Shown piece by piece: positions 43,061 through 50,633 of a DNA stretch of 64,000 nucleotides. The position numbers and the translations under genes were made by a program. Positions within the stretch are counted from its first letter, which is position 1, and each line of letters starts with the position of its first letter. Under the pieces are notes generated by a model. It saw only the letters and a program-made list of their open reading frames with translations, was not told the DNA's origin and searched no databases. Source of the stretch: Bacteroidaceae bacterium. Lineage in GTDB: Bacteria; Bacteroidota; Bacteroidia; Bacteroidales; Bacteroidaceae. The stretch is taken from assembly GCA_017465905.1 (NCBI GenBank), contig JAFTVE010000013.1, forward strand, positions 124,001-188,000. The letters are read 5' to 3'.

Positions 43061-44176
43061 ATGATTACACTTGACCAACTGAAGGACATTAAGGAGCGCA
43101 CCGAGGCGCTCAACCGCTACCTCGCCATAGAAGATAAACTGATACAGGTGGAGGAGGAGCAGCTGCGTACGCAGGCTCCTGGATTCTGGGACGATGCCAA
43201 GAAGGCAGAGGCGCAAATGAAAAAAGTGAAGGACCTGCAATCGTGGATTGAAGGCTACAAGCAGGTGAAGAGCCTCGCCGATGAGGTGGAGGTGGCCTTC
43301 GAGTTCTGCAAGGATGAGCTTATCACCGAAGAGGAGCTGGACGCTGCCTACAACACAGCTCTCGAGGCCATCGAGGCATTGGAATTGAAGAACATGCTGC
43401 GCGAGGAGGCCGACAATATGGACTGTGTACTCAAGATCAACTCAGGGGCCGGAGGTACCGAGGCTCAGGACTGGGCGTCGATGCTGATGCGTATGTATAT
43501 GCGTTGGGCCGAGGCCAACAATTACAAGCTGCGCGTATCGAACCTGCAGGACGGCGACGAGGCCGGCATCAAGACGGTGACTATGGAGCTGGAGGGCCCC
43601 TTTGCCTACGGATACCTCAAGGGCGAGAATGGGGTACATCGCCTCGTGCGTGTGTCGCCCTATAATGCTCAAGGCAAGCGTATGACCTCGTTTGCATCGG
43701 TATTCGTGACACCGCTCATCGATGACAGCATCGAGATAGAAATCAACCCCGCCCTGCTCTCATGGGATACTTTCCGAAGCGGTGGCGCCGGTGGACAGAA
43801 TGTCAACAAGGTGGAGTCGGGCGTTCGCCTGCGCTATCAATATACCGACCCCTACACCGGTGTGCAGGAGGAGATTATGATTGAAAATACCGAGACGCGC
43901 GACCAACCCAAGAACAAGGAGAATGCGCTGCGTCTGCTCCGCTCACAGCTTTACGACCGTGAACTTCAGCATCGTATGGAGGAGCAGGCCAAGGTGGAGG
44001 CTGGTAAGAAAAAGATCGAGTGGGGCTCGCAGATTCGCAGCTACGTGTTTGATGACCGTCGCGTCAAGGACCACCGCACAGGACATCAGACCTCTGATGT
44101 CAATGGCGTGATGGATGGTAAGATTGACGGTTTCATCAAGTCGTACCTCATGTCAAATTCTTCCGAGGAGGAGTGA
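43061..44176 (+). CDS. prfB: Peptide chain release factor 2
   Basis: 371 residues. GGQ loop in RSGGAGGQNVNKVESGVRLR for peptide release, and the codon-recognition segment reads VSPYNAQGKRMTSFASV, with SPY where E. coli RF2 has SPF. Recognises UAA/UGA. The coding region is open from its ATG with no in-frame UGA near codon 26, so there is no programmed +1 frameshift, unlike in E. coli. The stop overlaps the ATG of the CYTH gene (TGATG). Confidence 0.97.
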   Translation: MITLDQLKDIKERTEALNRYLAIEDKLIQVEEEQLRTQAPGFWDDAKKAEAQMKKVKDLQSWIEGYKQVKSLADEVEVAFEFCKDELITEEELDAAYNTALEAIEALELKNMLREEADNMDCVLKINSGAGGTEAQDWASMLMRMYMRWAEANNYKLRVSNLQDGDEAGIKTVTMELEGPFAYGYLKGENGVHRLVRVSPYNAQGKRMTSFASVFVTPLIDDSIEIEINPALLSWDTFRSGGAGGQNVNKVESGVRLRYQYTDPYTGVQEEIMIENTETRDQPKNKENALRLLRSQLYDRELQHRMEEQAKVEAGKKKIEWGSQIRSYVFDDRRVKDHRTGHQTSDVNGVMDGKIDGFIKSYLMSNSSEEE

Positions 44177-44649
44177 TGCAGGAGATAGAACGCAAGTTTC
44201 TCGTTACCGGCGACAGCTATCGCGCCTTGGCCTACGACAAGTCGGAGATTCTACAAGGTTATATCTGCAGCGGACATGGGCATACGGTACGTGTGCGCAC
44301 TCGTGGCGACAAGGGATACCTCACCATCAAGGGCCCCTCGACGGATGGCATAAGCCGTTTCGAGTGGGAGAAGGAGATTACCTTGCAGGATGCTCGCGAA
44401 CTCTTCACGCTCTGCCGTGCCGGCCGCATAGAGAAGACACGCTATCTCGTACACAACGGAGAGCACATCGTCGAGGTGGATGAGTTTCACGGCGAGAATG
44501 AGGGGCTGGTATTTGCCGAGATAGAGCTTTCCCGTGTCGACGAACCATTTCTTCGTCCCTCATTCCTTGGTGAAGAGGTCACCGGCAATCCGCGCTATTA
44601 CAACGCCTACATCAGCAAGCATCCCTTCTCTACTTGGGAGAAAGAATAG
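44176..44649 (+). CDS. CYTH domain triphosphatase-like protein
   Basis: 157 residues from ATG 44176, overlapping the prfB stop. Starts MQEIERKFLV, with the CYTH ExExK metal motif (EIERK), then VRVRTRGDKGYLTIKG and EVDEFHGENEGLVFAEIEL. CYTH enzymes form a tunnel that binds organic or inorganic triphosphate with Mg; small bacterial ones are mostly inorganic triphosphatases. The coupling to prfB by stop/start overlap suggests co-translation. Confidence 0.93.
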   Translation: MQEIERKFLVTGDSYRALAYDKSEILQGYICSGHGHTVRVRTRGDKGYLTIKGPSTDGISRFEWEKEITLQDARELFTLCRAGRIEKTRYLVHNGEHIVEVDEFHGENEGLVFAEIELSRVDEPFLRPSFLGEEVTGNPRYYNAYISKHPFSTWEKE

Positions 44650-44675
44650 GCGAGAAATGCCACTGTGTTCGCGTT

Positions 44676-44728
44676 CATGAGTTTTTTAAGTTTGCAAGTC
44701 GTGTTAGTCCTCAAACTTAAAAACTCAA
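44676..44728. repeat. GAGTTTTTTAAGTTTG hairpin after smalltalk 2
   Basis: GAGTTTTTTAAGTTTG pairs with CAAACTTAAAAACTC, about 20 bases apart. It lies between the convergent ends of the CYTH gene and the smalltalk gene and may end both transcripts. A similar AT-rich repeat lies at the first smalltalk locus. Confidence 0.55.
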
Positions 44729-44731
44729 ACA

Positions 44732-44821
44732 TCACACCATCGCCGAGATACCCAGTGCCCCGGCCAAGGCAGTGAGCACGGCAATGATGATTTTGATGAT
44801 CTGCTTCCAGTCGGGTCTCAT
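44732..44821 (-). CDS. Smalltalk-type small membrane protein
   Basis: 29 residues: starts MRPDWKQIIKIIIAVL, continues TALAGALGIS, ends AMV. Same design as the protein at 23712-23816 (W-K-Q-I, one hydrophobic helix with TALAGALG). Its ATG overlaps the stop of the HU gene (TAATG), so the two are translationally coupled. Function unknown. Confidence 0.8.
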   Translation of the reverse strand: MRPDWKQIIKIIIAVLTALAGALGISAMV

Positions 44822-45234
44822 TACTCCTCAGTCAATCTATGCAGCTGGATACCGCTGGCAATGTCGTTCTTGAGGCCCTTCTCGGGACGGAAGATAATCT
44901 TGTGTCCCTTGATCATCATCGAAGGAGAGAAGTCGCTGGCAGACATCGTATTCTGTGAGAAACACTTGCTCTGGATGGTCACCTGCAGGCGGCCGAGGTC
45001 CTGCAACACCACTACCTGACCGCCAAGCAGCGCACGGGTGATGAAGGGCTTGATGCTGGCGAGCACAGCCATCGCATCGGCCTTGGTAACGGTAGTGGAG
45101 TAAGAGATGTCCGAAGCCAAGTCATCGAACGTGTAGTCAGAGGTTTTCTGAGCCTTGTTTGAATAATAGGTGGTACCCTCAACGGCATTCTTGCCAGGGT
45201 TCTTGCAACGTGAAATTTTGTAGTTTATAGCCAT
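44821..45234 (-). CDS. HU-family DNA-binding protein (Bacteroidales long form)
   Basis: 137 residues. Paralogue of the HU protein at 23921-24337: both have KNPGKNAVEGTTYY near the N-terminus, the FITRALLGGQVVVLQDLGRL / YITKALLAGRAVVLEDLGRF equivalents, and a MIKGHKIIFRPE-like segment. Presumed DNA bender. It carries a downstream-coupled smalltalk gene and has a diverged 22-bp-period repeat about 60 bases upstream. Confidence 0.88.
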   Translation of the reverse strand: MAINYKISRCKNPGKNAVEGTTYYSNKAQKTSDYTFDDLASDISYSTTVTKADAMAVLASIKPFITRALLGGQVVVLQDLGRLQVTIQSKCFSQNTMSASDFSPSMMIKGHKIIFRPEKGLKNDIASGIQLHRLTEE

Positions 45235-45294
45235 AGTAAACGTGTGATTTAGGGGTTAAACAATACTTTTTGGTCATGAGAACGCACCAAACAG

Positions 45295-45338
45295 CCCTTT
45301 TTCGCAAAATGCACCGTCGTTTCACGAAATAGCCTATG
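45295..45338. repeat. Diverged copy of the 22-bp dyad repeat upstream of HU 2
   Basis: CCCTTTTTCGCAAAATGCAC, then CGTCGTTTCACGAAATAGCC and TATG align with copy 3 (CCCTTTTCGCAGAATCGCAC, then GAAAATCGCCTATG) with the same spacing. The remainder of the 45235-45477 gap holds CTGTGGTAACTGTG-like direct repeats (45413-45441). Confidence 0.6.
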
Positions 45339-45477
45339 TAACATCCTCATAACCAAGGCTTTAAGGCCTTCTAGCAGGCATTTTGAGGCTATTTTTTTAC
45401 AAGCCAAACCCAACTGTGGTAACTGTGTCTGTGGCAACTGTGGCGTGCCAGGATTTTGCGGGGTGGGAAAGAAGTGT

Positions 45478-45485
45478 TATCTTCG
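45478..45485 (+). promoter_or_regulatory. -7 box of the WbqC-pdxB operon
   Basis: TATCTTCG; transcription would start near 45492, which makes ATG 45523 a more natural start than ATG 45499. Confidence 0.55.
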
Positions 45486-45522
45486 CAGCCGAAATGGAAT
45501 GAAAAAAAACGGCAAGTGCGAA

Positions 45523-46152
45523 ATGGACGTGTTACTCTCATCGGCCTATCTGGCCCCCATACAATACTACACCAAGCTGCTGCAGTGCCAGGGCAATGCC
45601 TACATCGAGGCCTGCGACAGCTACCTGAAGCAGACCTACCGCAACCGATGCGTGATAGTGGATGCCAACGGACCGTTGGCGCTCACCGTTCCTACGGAGA
45701 AGCTCGATACCGACAAGTGCCTGATGCGCGACATACGCATCAGCGACCACGGCAACTGGCGCCACAGGCACTGGAATGCCCTGGAGGCAGCCTACAGGCA
45801 TACACCCTTCTTCCTCTATTATGAGGACGACTTCCGCCCGTTCTATGAGCAGAAGATAGAGTTCCTCTACGACTTCAACATGAGGCTGACGCAGCTCGTG
45901 TGCCAGCTGATAGGCATCGACACCCCGCTACTCCCCACCACCAGATATGGAGATGCGGGCACAGTGACCGACCTGCGCGAGAGCATCCATCCGAAGAGGC
46001 CGTGGACAACCGACAAAGCATTTGCACCAAAGGAATATTACCAGGTATTCAAGGATAAACACGGGTTCATAGCCAATATGAGTATCGTAGATCTCCTGTT
46101 CAATATGGGCCCCGAAAGCATACTGATATTGAATGAAAGTTATAGTAGATGA
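45523..46152 (+). CDS. WbqC family protein
   Basis: 209 residues from ATG 45523 (MDVLLSSAYLAPIQYYTKLL). This is the WbqC-like family: N-terminal APIQYYTKLLQ, then DSYLKQTYRNRCVIVDANGP, HRHWNALEAAYRHTPFFLYY and a C-terminal IHPKRPW segment. Some members sit in O-antigen or capsule loci and may act in sugar transfer, but the biochemistry is not settled. Overlaps pdxB by 20 bases, so the two are co-transcribed. Confidence 0.88.
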   Translation: MDVLLSSAYLAPIQYYTKLLQCQGNAYIEACDSYLKQTYRNRCVIVDANGPLALTVPTEKLDTDKCLMRDIRISDHGNWRHRHWNALEAAYRHTPFFLYYEDDFRPFYEQKIEFLYDFNMRLTQLVCQLIGIDTPLLPTTRYGDAGTVTDLRESIHPKRPWTTDKAFAPKEYYQVFKDKHGFIANMSIVDLLFNMGPESILILNESYSR

Positions 46153-47173
46153 CAAGATCCCCTACATCCGCGAGGCACTGGCCCTGATGGGCGTGGATGC
46201 GGTGTATGTGCCGGGGGCCCGTATGGACAGGGCCCTGGTGTGTGATGCCGATGCGCTCATCGTGCGCACCCGTACACAGTGCAATGCCAGTCTGCTTGAG
46301 GGGAGCAGGGTGAGGTTCATTGCTACGGCAACCATCGGGCACGACCATATTGATGCCGACTATTGCGCAGCGCGGGGTATACGCTGGGTCAATGCACCGG
46401 GATGCAATGCAGCTTCGGTGAGGCAGTATGTGCAGTCGGCCCTGCTGTTGCTGCAGCGCGACCGGGGGCTGAGGCTGTCCGGCGCTACGATAGGTGTCGT
46501 GGGAGTGGGCAATGTGGGGCGGCTTGTGGCTGAGATGGCCCGTTCGTGGGGCATGCGCGTGCTCCTGTGTGACCCTCCACGTGCCGAGCGAGGCGAATCG
46601 GGTTTCGTCCCGTTGGAAAGGATTGCCGGGGAGGCCGACGTCGTAACGCTGCACACGCCATTGACCTATGGCGGGAAGTACCCCACCTTTCATCTGGCCG
46701 ATGAGGAGTTCTTCGGGTCGTTGCAGCGCAAGCCCTATTTTATAAATACATCGCGGGGTGAGACTACGGATACGCCGGCGCTGCTTCGGGCCCTTGAGCG
46801 TGGCGATGTGGCAGGGTGCGTCATCGACGTATGGGAGCATGAGCCACTTATCGACCGCAGGCTCCTTGACCGTTGCTATATCGGTACACCCCATATCGCA
46901 GGCTACTCGGCCGACGGCAAGGCAAATGCCACCCGCATGGCACTCGAGGCGCTCGCCAGCCATTTCCATTTGGGTGAGGTGCCAAGCATTACGCCTCCTC
47001 CCCCGGCCGAGACGGTCCTGTACTCGACAAGCCTTTCTGCAGCCTTGTTGCAGATATATGACCCGACCAGGGACTGTCGGGCTCTACGTGATCATCCCGA
47101 GAACTTTGAGCAGCTGCGTGGCGATTATCCCTTGCGGCGCGAGCAGCAGGCCTATACGATAGAGATTGTGTAG
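46133..47173 (+). CDS. pdxB: Erythronate-4-phosphate dehydrogenase
   Basis: 346 residues. N-terminal MKVIVDDKIPYIREAL is the PdxB signature, followed by NAD motif IGVVGVGNVGRLVAEMA, catalytic Arg in NTSRGETTDTPALL and His in GTPHIAGYSADGKA; the C-terminal PdxB dimerisation domain follows. Second step of the DXP-dependent pyridoxal-phosphate pathway. In contrast to the dehydrogenase-like gene at 30704-31630, the catalytic residues are intact. Confidence 0.93.
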   Translation: MKVIVDDKIPYIREALALMGVDAVYVPGARMDRALVCDADALIVRTRTQCNASLLEGSRVRFIATATIGHDHIDADYCAARGIRWVNAPGCNAASVRQYVQSALLLLQRDRGLRLSGATIGVVGVGNVGRLVAEMARSWGMRVLLCDPPRAERGESGFVPLERIAGEADVVTLHTPLTYGGKYPTFHLADEEFFGSLQRKPYFINTSRGETTDTPALLRALERGDVAGCVIDVWEHEPLIDRRLLDRCYIGTPHIAGYSADGKANATRMALEALASHFHLGEVPSITPPPPAETVLYSTSLSAALLQIYDPTRDCRALRDHPENFEQLRGDYPLRREQQAYTIEIV

Positions 47174-47192
47174 GGAGTGGACAGTAAGTTTT

Positions 47193-47234
47193 CCAACCTT
47201 ATGGTTGGATATTAAGAAATATTATGTACTTTTG
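47193..47234 (+). promoter_or_regulatory. Promoter of the beta-barrel gene with an inverted repeat at -33
   Basis: -7 TACTTTTG (47227-47234) and a TTG at 47205-47207, spacer 19. The inverted repeat CCAACC-TTAT-GGTTGG (47193-47208) covers the -33 region; it could be an operator or a remnant of a terminator for pdxB. Confidence 0.55.
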
Positions 47235-47261
47235 CACAGATTAACTTAAAAAAACACGAGT

Positions 47262-48014
47262 ATGAAGAAGATTACATCTATGGCCATTATGGTAATGGCA
47301 CTTTTCGTAGCTGTTCCTGCACAAGCACAGTTCAGCTGGGGTATCAAGGGTGGTGTAAACCTGGTCAGCAATGATTTGTCAAACTTGTCAGGCATCGTGC
47401 AGGACAAGGCACAGATCATGAACAAGGATAACTACACCGGATTCTTTATCGGTCCCAAGGCCGAGCTCCGCGTGCCCATCCTCGGATTCGGCATCGAGGC
47501 CGCTGCCCTCTATTCACAGAAGGGCATGAGCGTAGGCGATAATGAGACTTTCAAGCAGAATAGCTTCCAGATTCCTTTGAACATCAAGTACAGCTTTGGA
47601 CTGGGCAATGTAGCCAATGTGTTTATTGCAGCAGGTCCGGAGTTTGGTTTCAACGTGGGTGAAACTACCAAGGTATTCAACAATGTTCAGTTCGACGATG
47701 TGACAGGTGTTACTGCAGGTGATGTCTCTGCCTATGTGCTGGAGAAGTCCACGCTGAGCATCAACATCGGCTTGGGTGCCACGTTGCTCAACCATCTTCA
47801 AGTTGCCCTCAACTATAATATGCCTTGGGGTAAGACTGGAGAGTTCCAATATATCGATGCCTCAGAGATTGAGAATGCCGAGAACTTGAAGAATGGTCAG
47901 AACATTTCAATCAATGCGTTCGAGAAGCTGAGCGGCACTATAGACAAGGCCAAGCAGGCCACCGCAAATATCAAGGCCGGAACAGTACAGGTCTCAGTAG
48001 CTTACCTGTTCTAA
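47262..48014 (+). CDS. Outer-membrane beta-barrel (porin-like) protein
   Basis: 250 residues with a signal peptide ending AQAQ (23). Alternating amphipathic strands (FSWGIKGGVNLVSND, FFIGPKAELRVPILGFGIEA, FGLGNVANVFIAAGPEFGFN) and a terminal aromatic residue (VSVAYLF) mark an 8-10-stranded barrel of the OMP_b-brl_2/PorT-like family. No specific function can be given. Has its own promoter and terminator. Confidence 0.88.
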   Translation: MKKITSMAIMVMALFVAVPAQAQFSWGIKGGVNLVSNDLSNLSGIVQDKAQIMNKDNYTGFFIGPKAELRVPILGFGIEAAALYSQKGMSVGDNETFKQNSFQIPLNIKYSFGLGNVANVFIAAGPEFGFNVGETTKVFNNVQFDDVTGVTAGDVSAYVLEKSTLSINIGLGATLLNHLQVALNYNMPWGKTGEFQYIDASEIENAENLKNGQNISINAFEKLSGTIDKAKQATANIKAGTVQVSVAYLF

Positions 48015-48037
48015 TGTAAGAATACATAAAAAAAGGG

Positions 48038-48069
48038 AAAGAGGAGGTAGCATTATCTCCTCTTTTTTT
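48038..48069 (+). terminator. Intrinsic terminator after the beta-barrel gene
   Basis: AAAGAGGAG (48038-48046) with CTCCTCTTT (48057-48065) and a run of T's to 48069. Confidence 0.8.
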
Positions 48070-48103
48070 GGTGTAAATTTGCTGTCCCGAACATTCTTTT
48101 TTG

Positions 48104-48111
48104 TAACTTCG
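48104..48111 (+). promoter_or_regulatory. -7 box giving a near-leaderless priA transcript
   Basis: TAACTTCG ends 7 bases before the priA ATG at 48119. Confidence 0.5.
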
Positions 48112-48118
48112 CACAACA

Positions 48119-50593
48119 ATGCAATGCTACGTTGACGTCATACTGCCCCTCCCGCTGGCCGATAGCTACACCTATCTGCTGCCAGAGGCATATGCCGAGG
48201 CAGTGACGACAGGCAGTAGGGTAGTAGTGCAGTTTGGCCCTAAGCGTTACTATACGGCCATTGTCATGCGCAAGCATACAGAGAAGCCACAAGGCGACTA
48301 TGAGCTGAAGGAGGTGAGCGAGGTGCTTGATTATGCACCTGTCATACAGCCACTGCAACTGAAGCTGTGGAGGTGGATTGCCGATTATTACATGTGCTCC
48401 GTAGGCGATGTCTATAAAGCAGCACTGCCCTCGGGACTGAAAATCGAGAGCGAGACGATAGTAGAGCTTAGCGATGACTTTGTGGCCGAGACACCACTGC
48501 GCGGCAAGGAACAGCAGGTGATGGACGCATTGCTCCTCAACCCCAAGCAGCGAGTGCAGCAACTAGCCAAGAGCTGTGGCCTTAAGAATAGCATGCAGGT
48601 CATTAAGTCCTTGTTGGACAGGGAGGCTATCCGTGTCGACGAGGCTATGCGTCAAGGGTATAAGCCTAAGAGTGAGGCCTACATACGCCTGTGTGATGCT
48701 TATCGCTCAGAGCCGGCATTGAATCAGGTGCTGGCAGCTCTCAAACGTGCCGTCAAGCAACAGCAACTCCTGCTGTGCATGCTTGGGCTGATGGGAGGCG
48801 AGGGGCAGGATGGTGCATACACAAAGGGTGTCCCACGCGGTGTGTTGCTTAAAGAGAGTGGCATGAGTGCTACTGTGCTCAATGCACTTATAGCAAAAGG
48901 TGTTGTTGAAACCTATGCCGTAGAGATAGGCCGTCTGAACACTTCCGACACTGCCCCTACGGCCAAGAGCCTGATACCGCTCAGCCCTCATCAGCAAGAT
49001 GCGTTTGACGCAGTTGTTGCTTCGTGGACCAGCCACGATGTGTGTCTGCTCCATGGTGTCACCTCAAGCGGAAAGACAGAAGTATATATCCATCTTATCA
49101 ACGAGCAGCTCAAGCAGGGACGGCAGGTACTCTATCTTGTGCCAGAGATTGCCCTCACACAGCAGATGACCGATCGCCTGCGCCGTGTCTTTGGTTCACG
49201 CCTGGGGGTATATCACTCCAAGTTCTCCGATGCCGAGCGCGTGGAAATATGGCATAAGCAACTCTCCGATACTCCCTATGATGTAGTGCTCGGGGTACGC
49301 TCGTCGGTCTTTCTCCCCTTTCAGAATCTTGGACTTGTCATTGTAGACGAGGAGCACGAGACCACATACAAGCAGCAAGAGCCCCCGCCGCGCTACCATG
49401 CCCGCAGCGTCGCAGTGATGCTTGCAGCCTATCACAAGGGTAAGGTCCTGCTCGGCACAGCCACACCCTCGATGGAGAGCTATTACAATGCCCGGAACGG
49501 CAAGTACGGACTGGTGCAGATGACCGAGCGCTTCGGACATGTACAGCTTCCCCATATCGAGGTGGTAGACCTCAAGGAAGAGTACCGCAAGAAACGCATG
49601 TATGGCCCCTTCTCCACGCTCCTGCACGATGCCATCTCCGATGCCCTCTCGCAAGGCCGCCAGGTCATCCTCTTCCAGAACCGTCGCGGCTATGCCCCCA
49701 TGCTTGAGTGTAGTGCATGCGGTTGGGTGCCACGTTGTGACCGTTGCGACGTGAGTCTGACCTATCATCGGGGAATGCACCAGCTCATATGCCACTATTG
49801 CGGCAATATATACAATGTCCCCATCAAATGCCCGTTGTGTGGAGGAAAGGCGTTTGGCAAGCATGGCATGGGCACCGAACGCATCGAAGAGGAGGTCAAC
49901 CGCTACTTCCCCAAAGCCCGTGTCGCCCGCATGGATCTTGACACTACACGCACCAAAAGCGCCTATGAACGTATATTGGCCGATTTTGATGAAGGAAAGA
50001 CCGATGTGCTTATCGGGACGCAGATGATCTCCAAGGGACTTGACTTTGACAACGTGCATGTGGTGGGCATCATGAATGCCGATACCATGCTCAACTTCCC
50101 TGACTTCCGTGCCTACGAACGCTCCTTCCAGCTGATGGCACAGGTCGCTGGTCGTGCCGGACGGCGTGGCGAGCAGGGATTGGTGGTGCTGCAGACACGC
50201 AATGTAGACCTGCCCGTTATCCGCCAGGTCATGGAACACGACTATGCTACTCTCTATACCGACCAGATGGCCGAGCGCGACCTTTTCCGTTATCCACCAT
50301 TCTGCCGGCTGATATATATATACGTCAAGGGCCGGGATGAGGCCACTGTAGGCCATGCAGCCGATGCCGTCGCACAAGGCCTGCGCCACTGTTTCGGTAC
50401 TCGCGTGCTTGGACCTGAACCTCCTGCTGTAGCCCGTGTGCAAGGGCTTCATATACGCAAACTCATGCTTAAGGCCGAGCCTGCGCTGGGTGTATCACAA
50501 GTAAGGCATTACTTGCATCAGGTGCAGCAGACCATTGCGGATCAAGGCCTGCTCCATGGAGTGACGCTGTATTACGACGTGGACCCGTATTGA
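48119..50593 (+). CDS. priA: Primosomal replication protein N' (PriA helicase)
   Basis: 824 residues. N-terminal 3'-DNA-end-binding domain (YVDVILPLPLADSYTYLLPE), Walker A GVTSSGKTEVY, DEEH box VDEEHETTYKQ, a zinc-binding insert with CSACGWVPRCDRC and CHYCGNIYNVPIKCPLC, and motif GRAGRRGEQG. PriA recognises stalled forks and loads the replicative helicase. Single gene, convergent with the pgpH-like gene downstream. Confidence 0.97.
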   Translation: MQCYVDVILPLPLADSYTYLLPEAYAEAVTTGSRVVVQFGPKRYYTAIVMRKHTEKPQGDYELKEVSEVLDYAPVIQPLQLKLWRWIADYYMCSVGDVYKAALPSGLKIESETIVELSDDFVAETPLRGKEQQVMDALLLNPKQRVQQLAKSCGLKNSMQVIKSLLDREAIRVDEAMRQGYKPKSEAYIRLCDAYRSEPALNQVLAALKRAVKQQQLLLCMLGLMGGEGQDGAYTKGVPRGVLLKESGMSATVLNALIAKGVVETYAVEIGRLNTSDTAPTAKSLIPLSPHQQDAFDAVVASWTSHDVCLLHGVTSSGKTEVYIHLINEQLKQGRQVLYLVPEIALTQQMTDRLRRVFGSRLGVYHSKFSDAERVEIWHKQLSDTPYDVVLGVRSSVFLPFQNLGLVIVDEEHETTYKQQEPPPRYHARSVAVMLAAYHKGKVLLGTATPSMESYYNARNGKYGLVQMTERFGHVQLPHIEVVDLKEEYRKKRMYGPFSTLLHDAISDALSQGRQVILFQNRRGYAPMLECSACGWVPRCDRCDVSLTYHRGMHQLICHYCGNIYNVPIKCPLCGGKAFGKHGMGTERIEEEVNRYFPKARVARMDLDTTRTKSAYERILADFDEGKTDVLIGTQMISKGLDFDNVHVVGIMNADTMLNFPDFRAYERSFQLMAQVAGRAGRRGEQGLVVLQTRNVDLPVIRQVMEHDYATLYTDQMAERDLFRYPPFCRLIYIYVKGRDEATVGHAADAVAQGLRHCFGTRVLGPEPPAVARVQGLHIRKLMLKAEPALGVSQVRHYLHQVQQTIADQGLLHGVTLYYDVDPY

Positions 50594-50633
50594 TCCTCAA
50601 GACACCAATCCTAAGACCGCTTCCTGCCCCTCC

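Noticed and set aside
49196-50452. Minus-strand open frame of 418 codons
   Set aside because: Antisense of priA.
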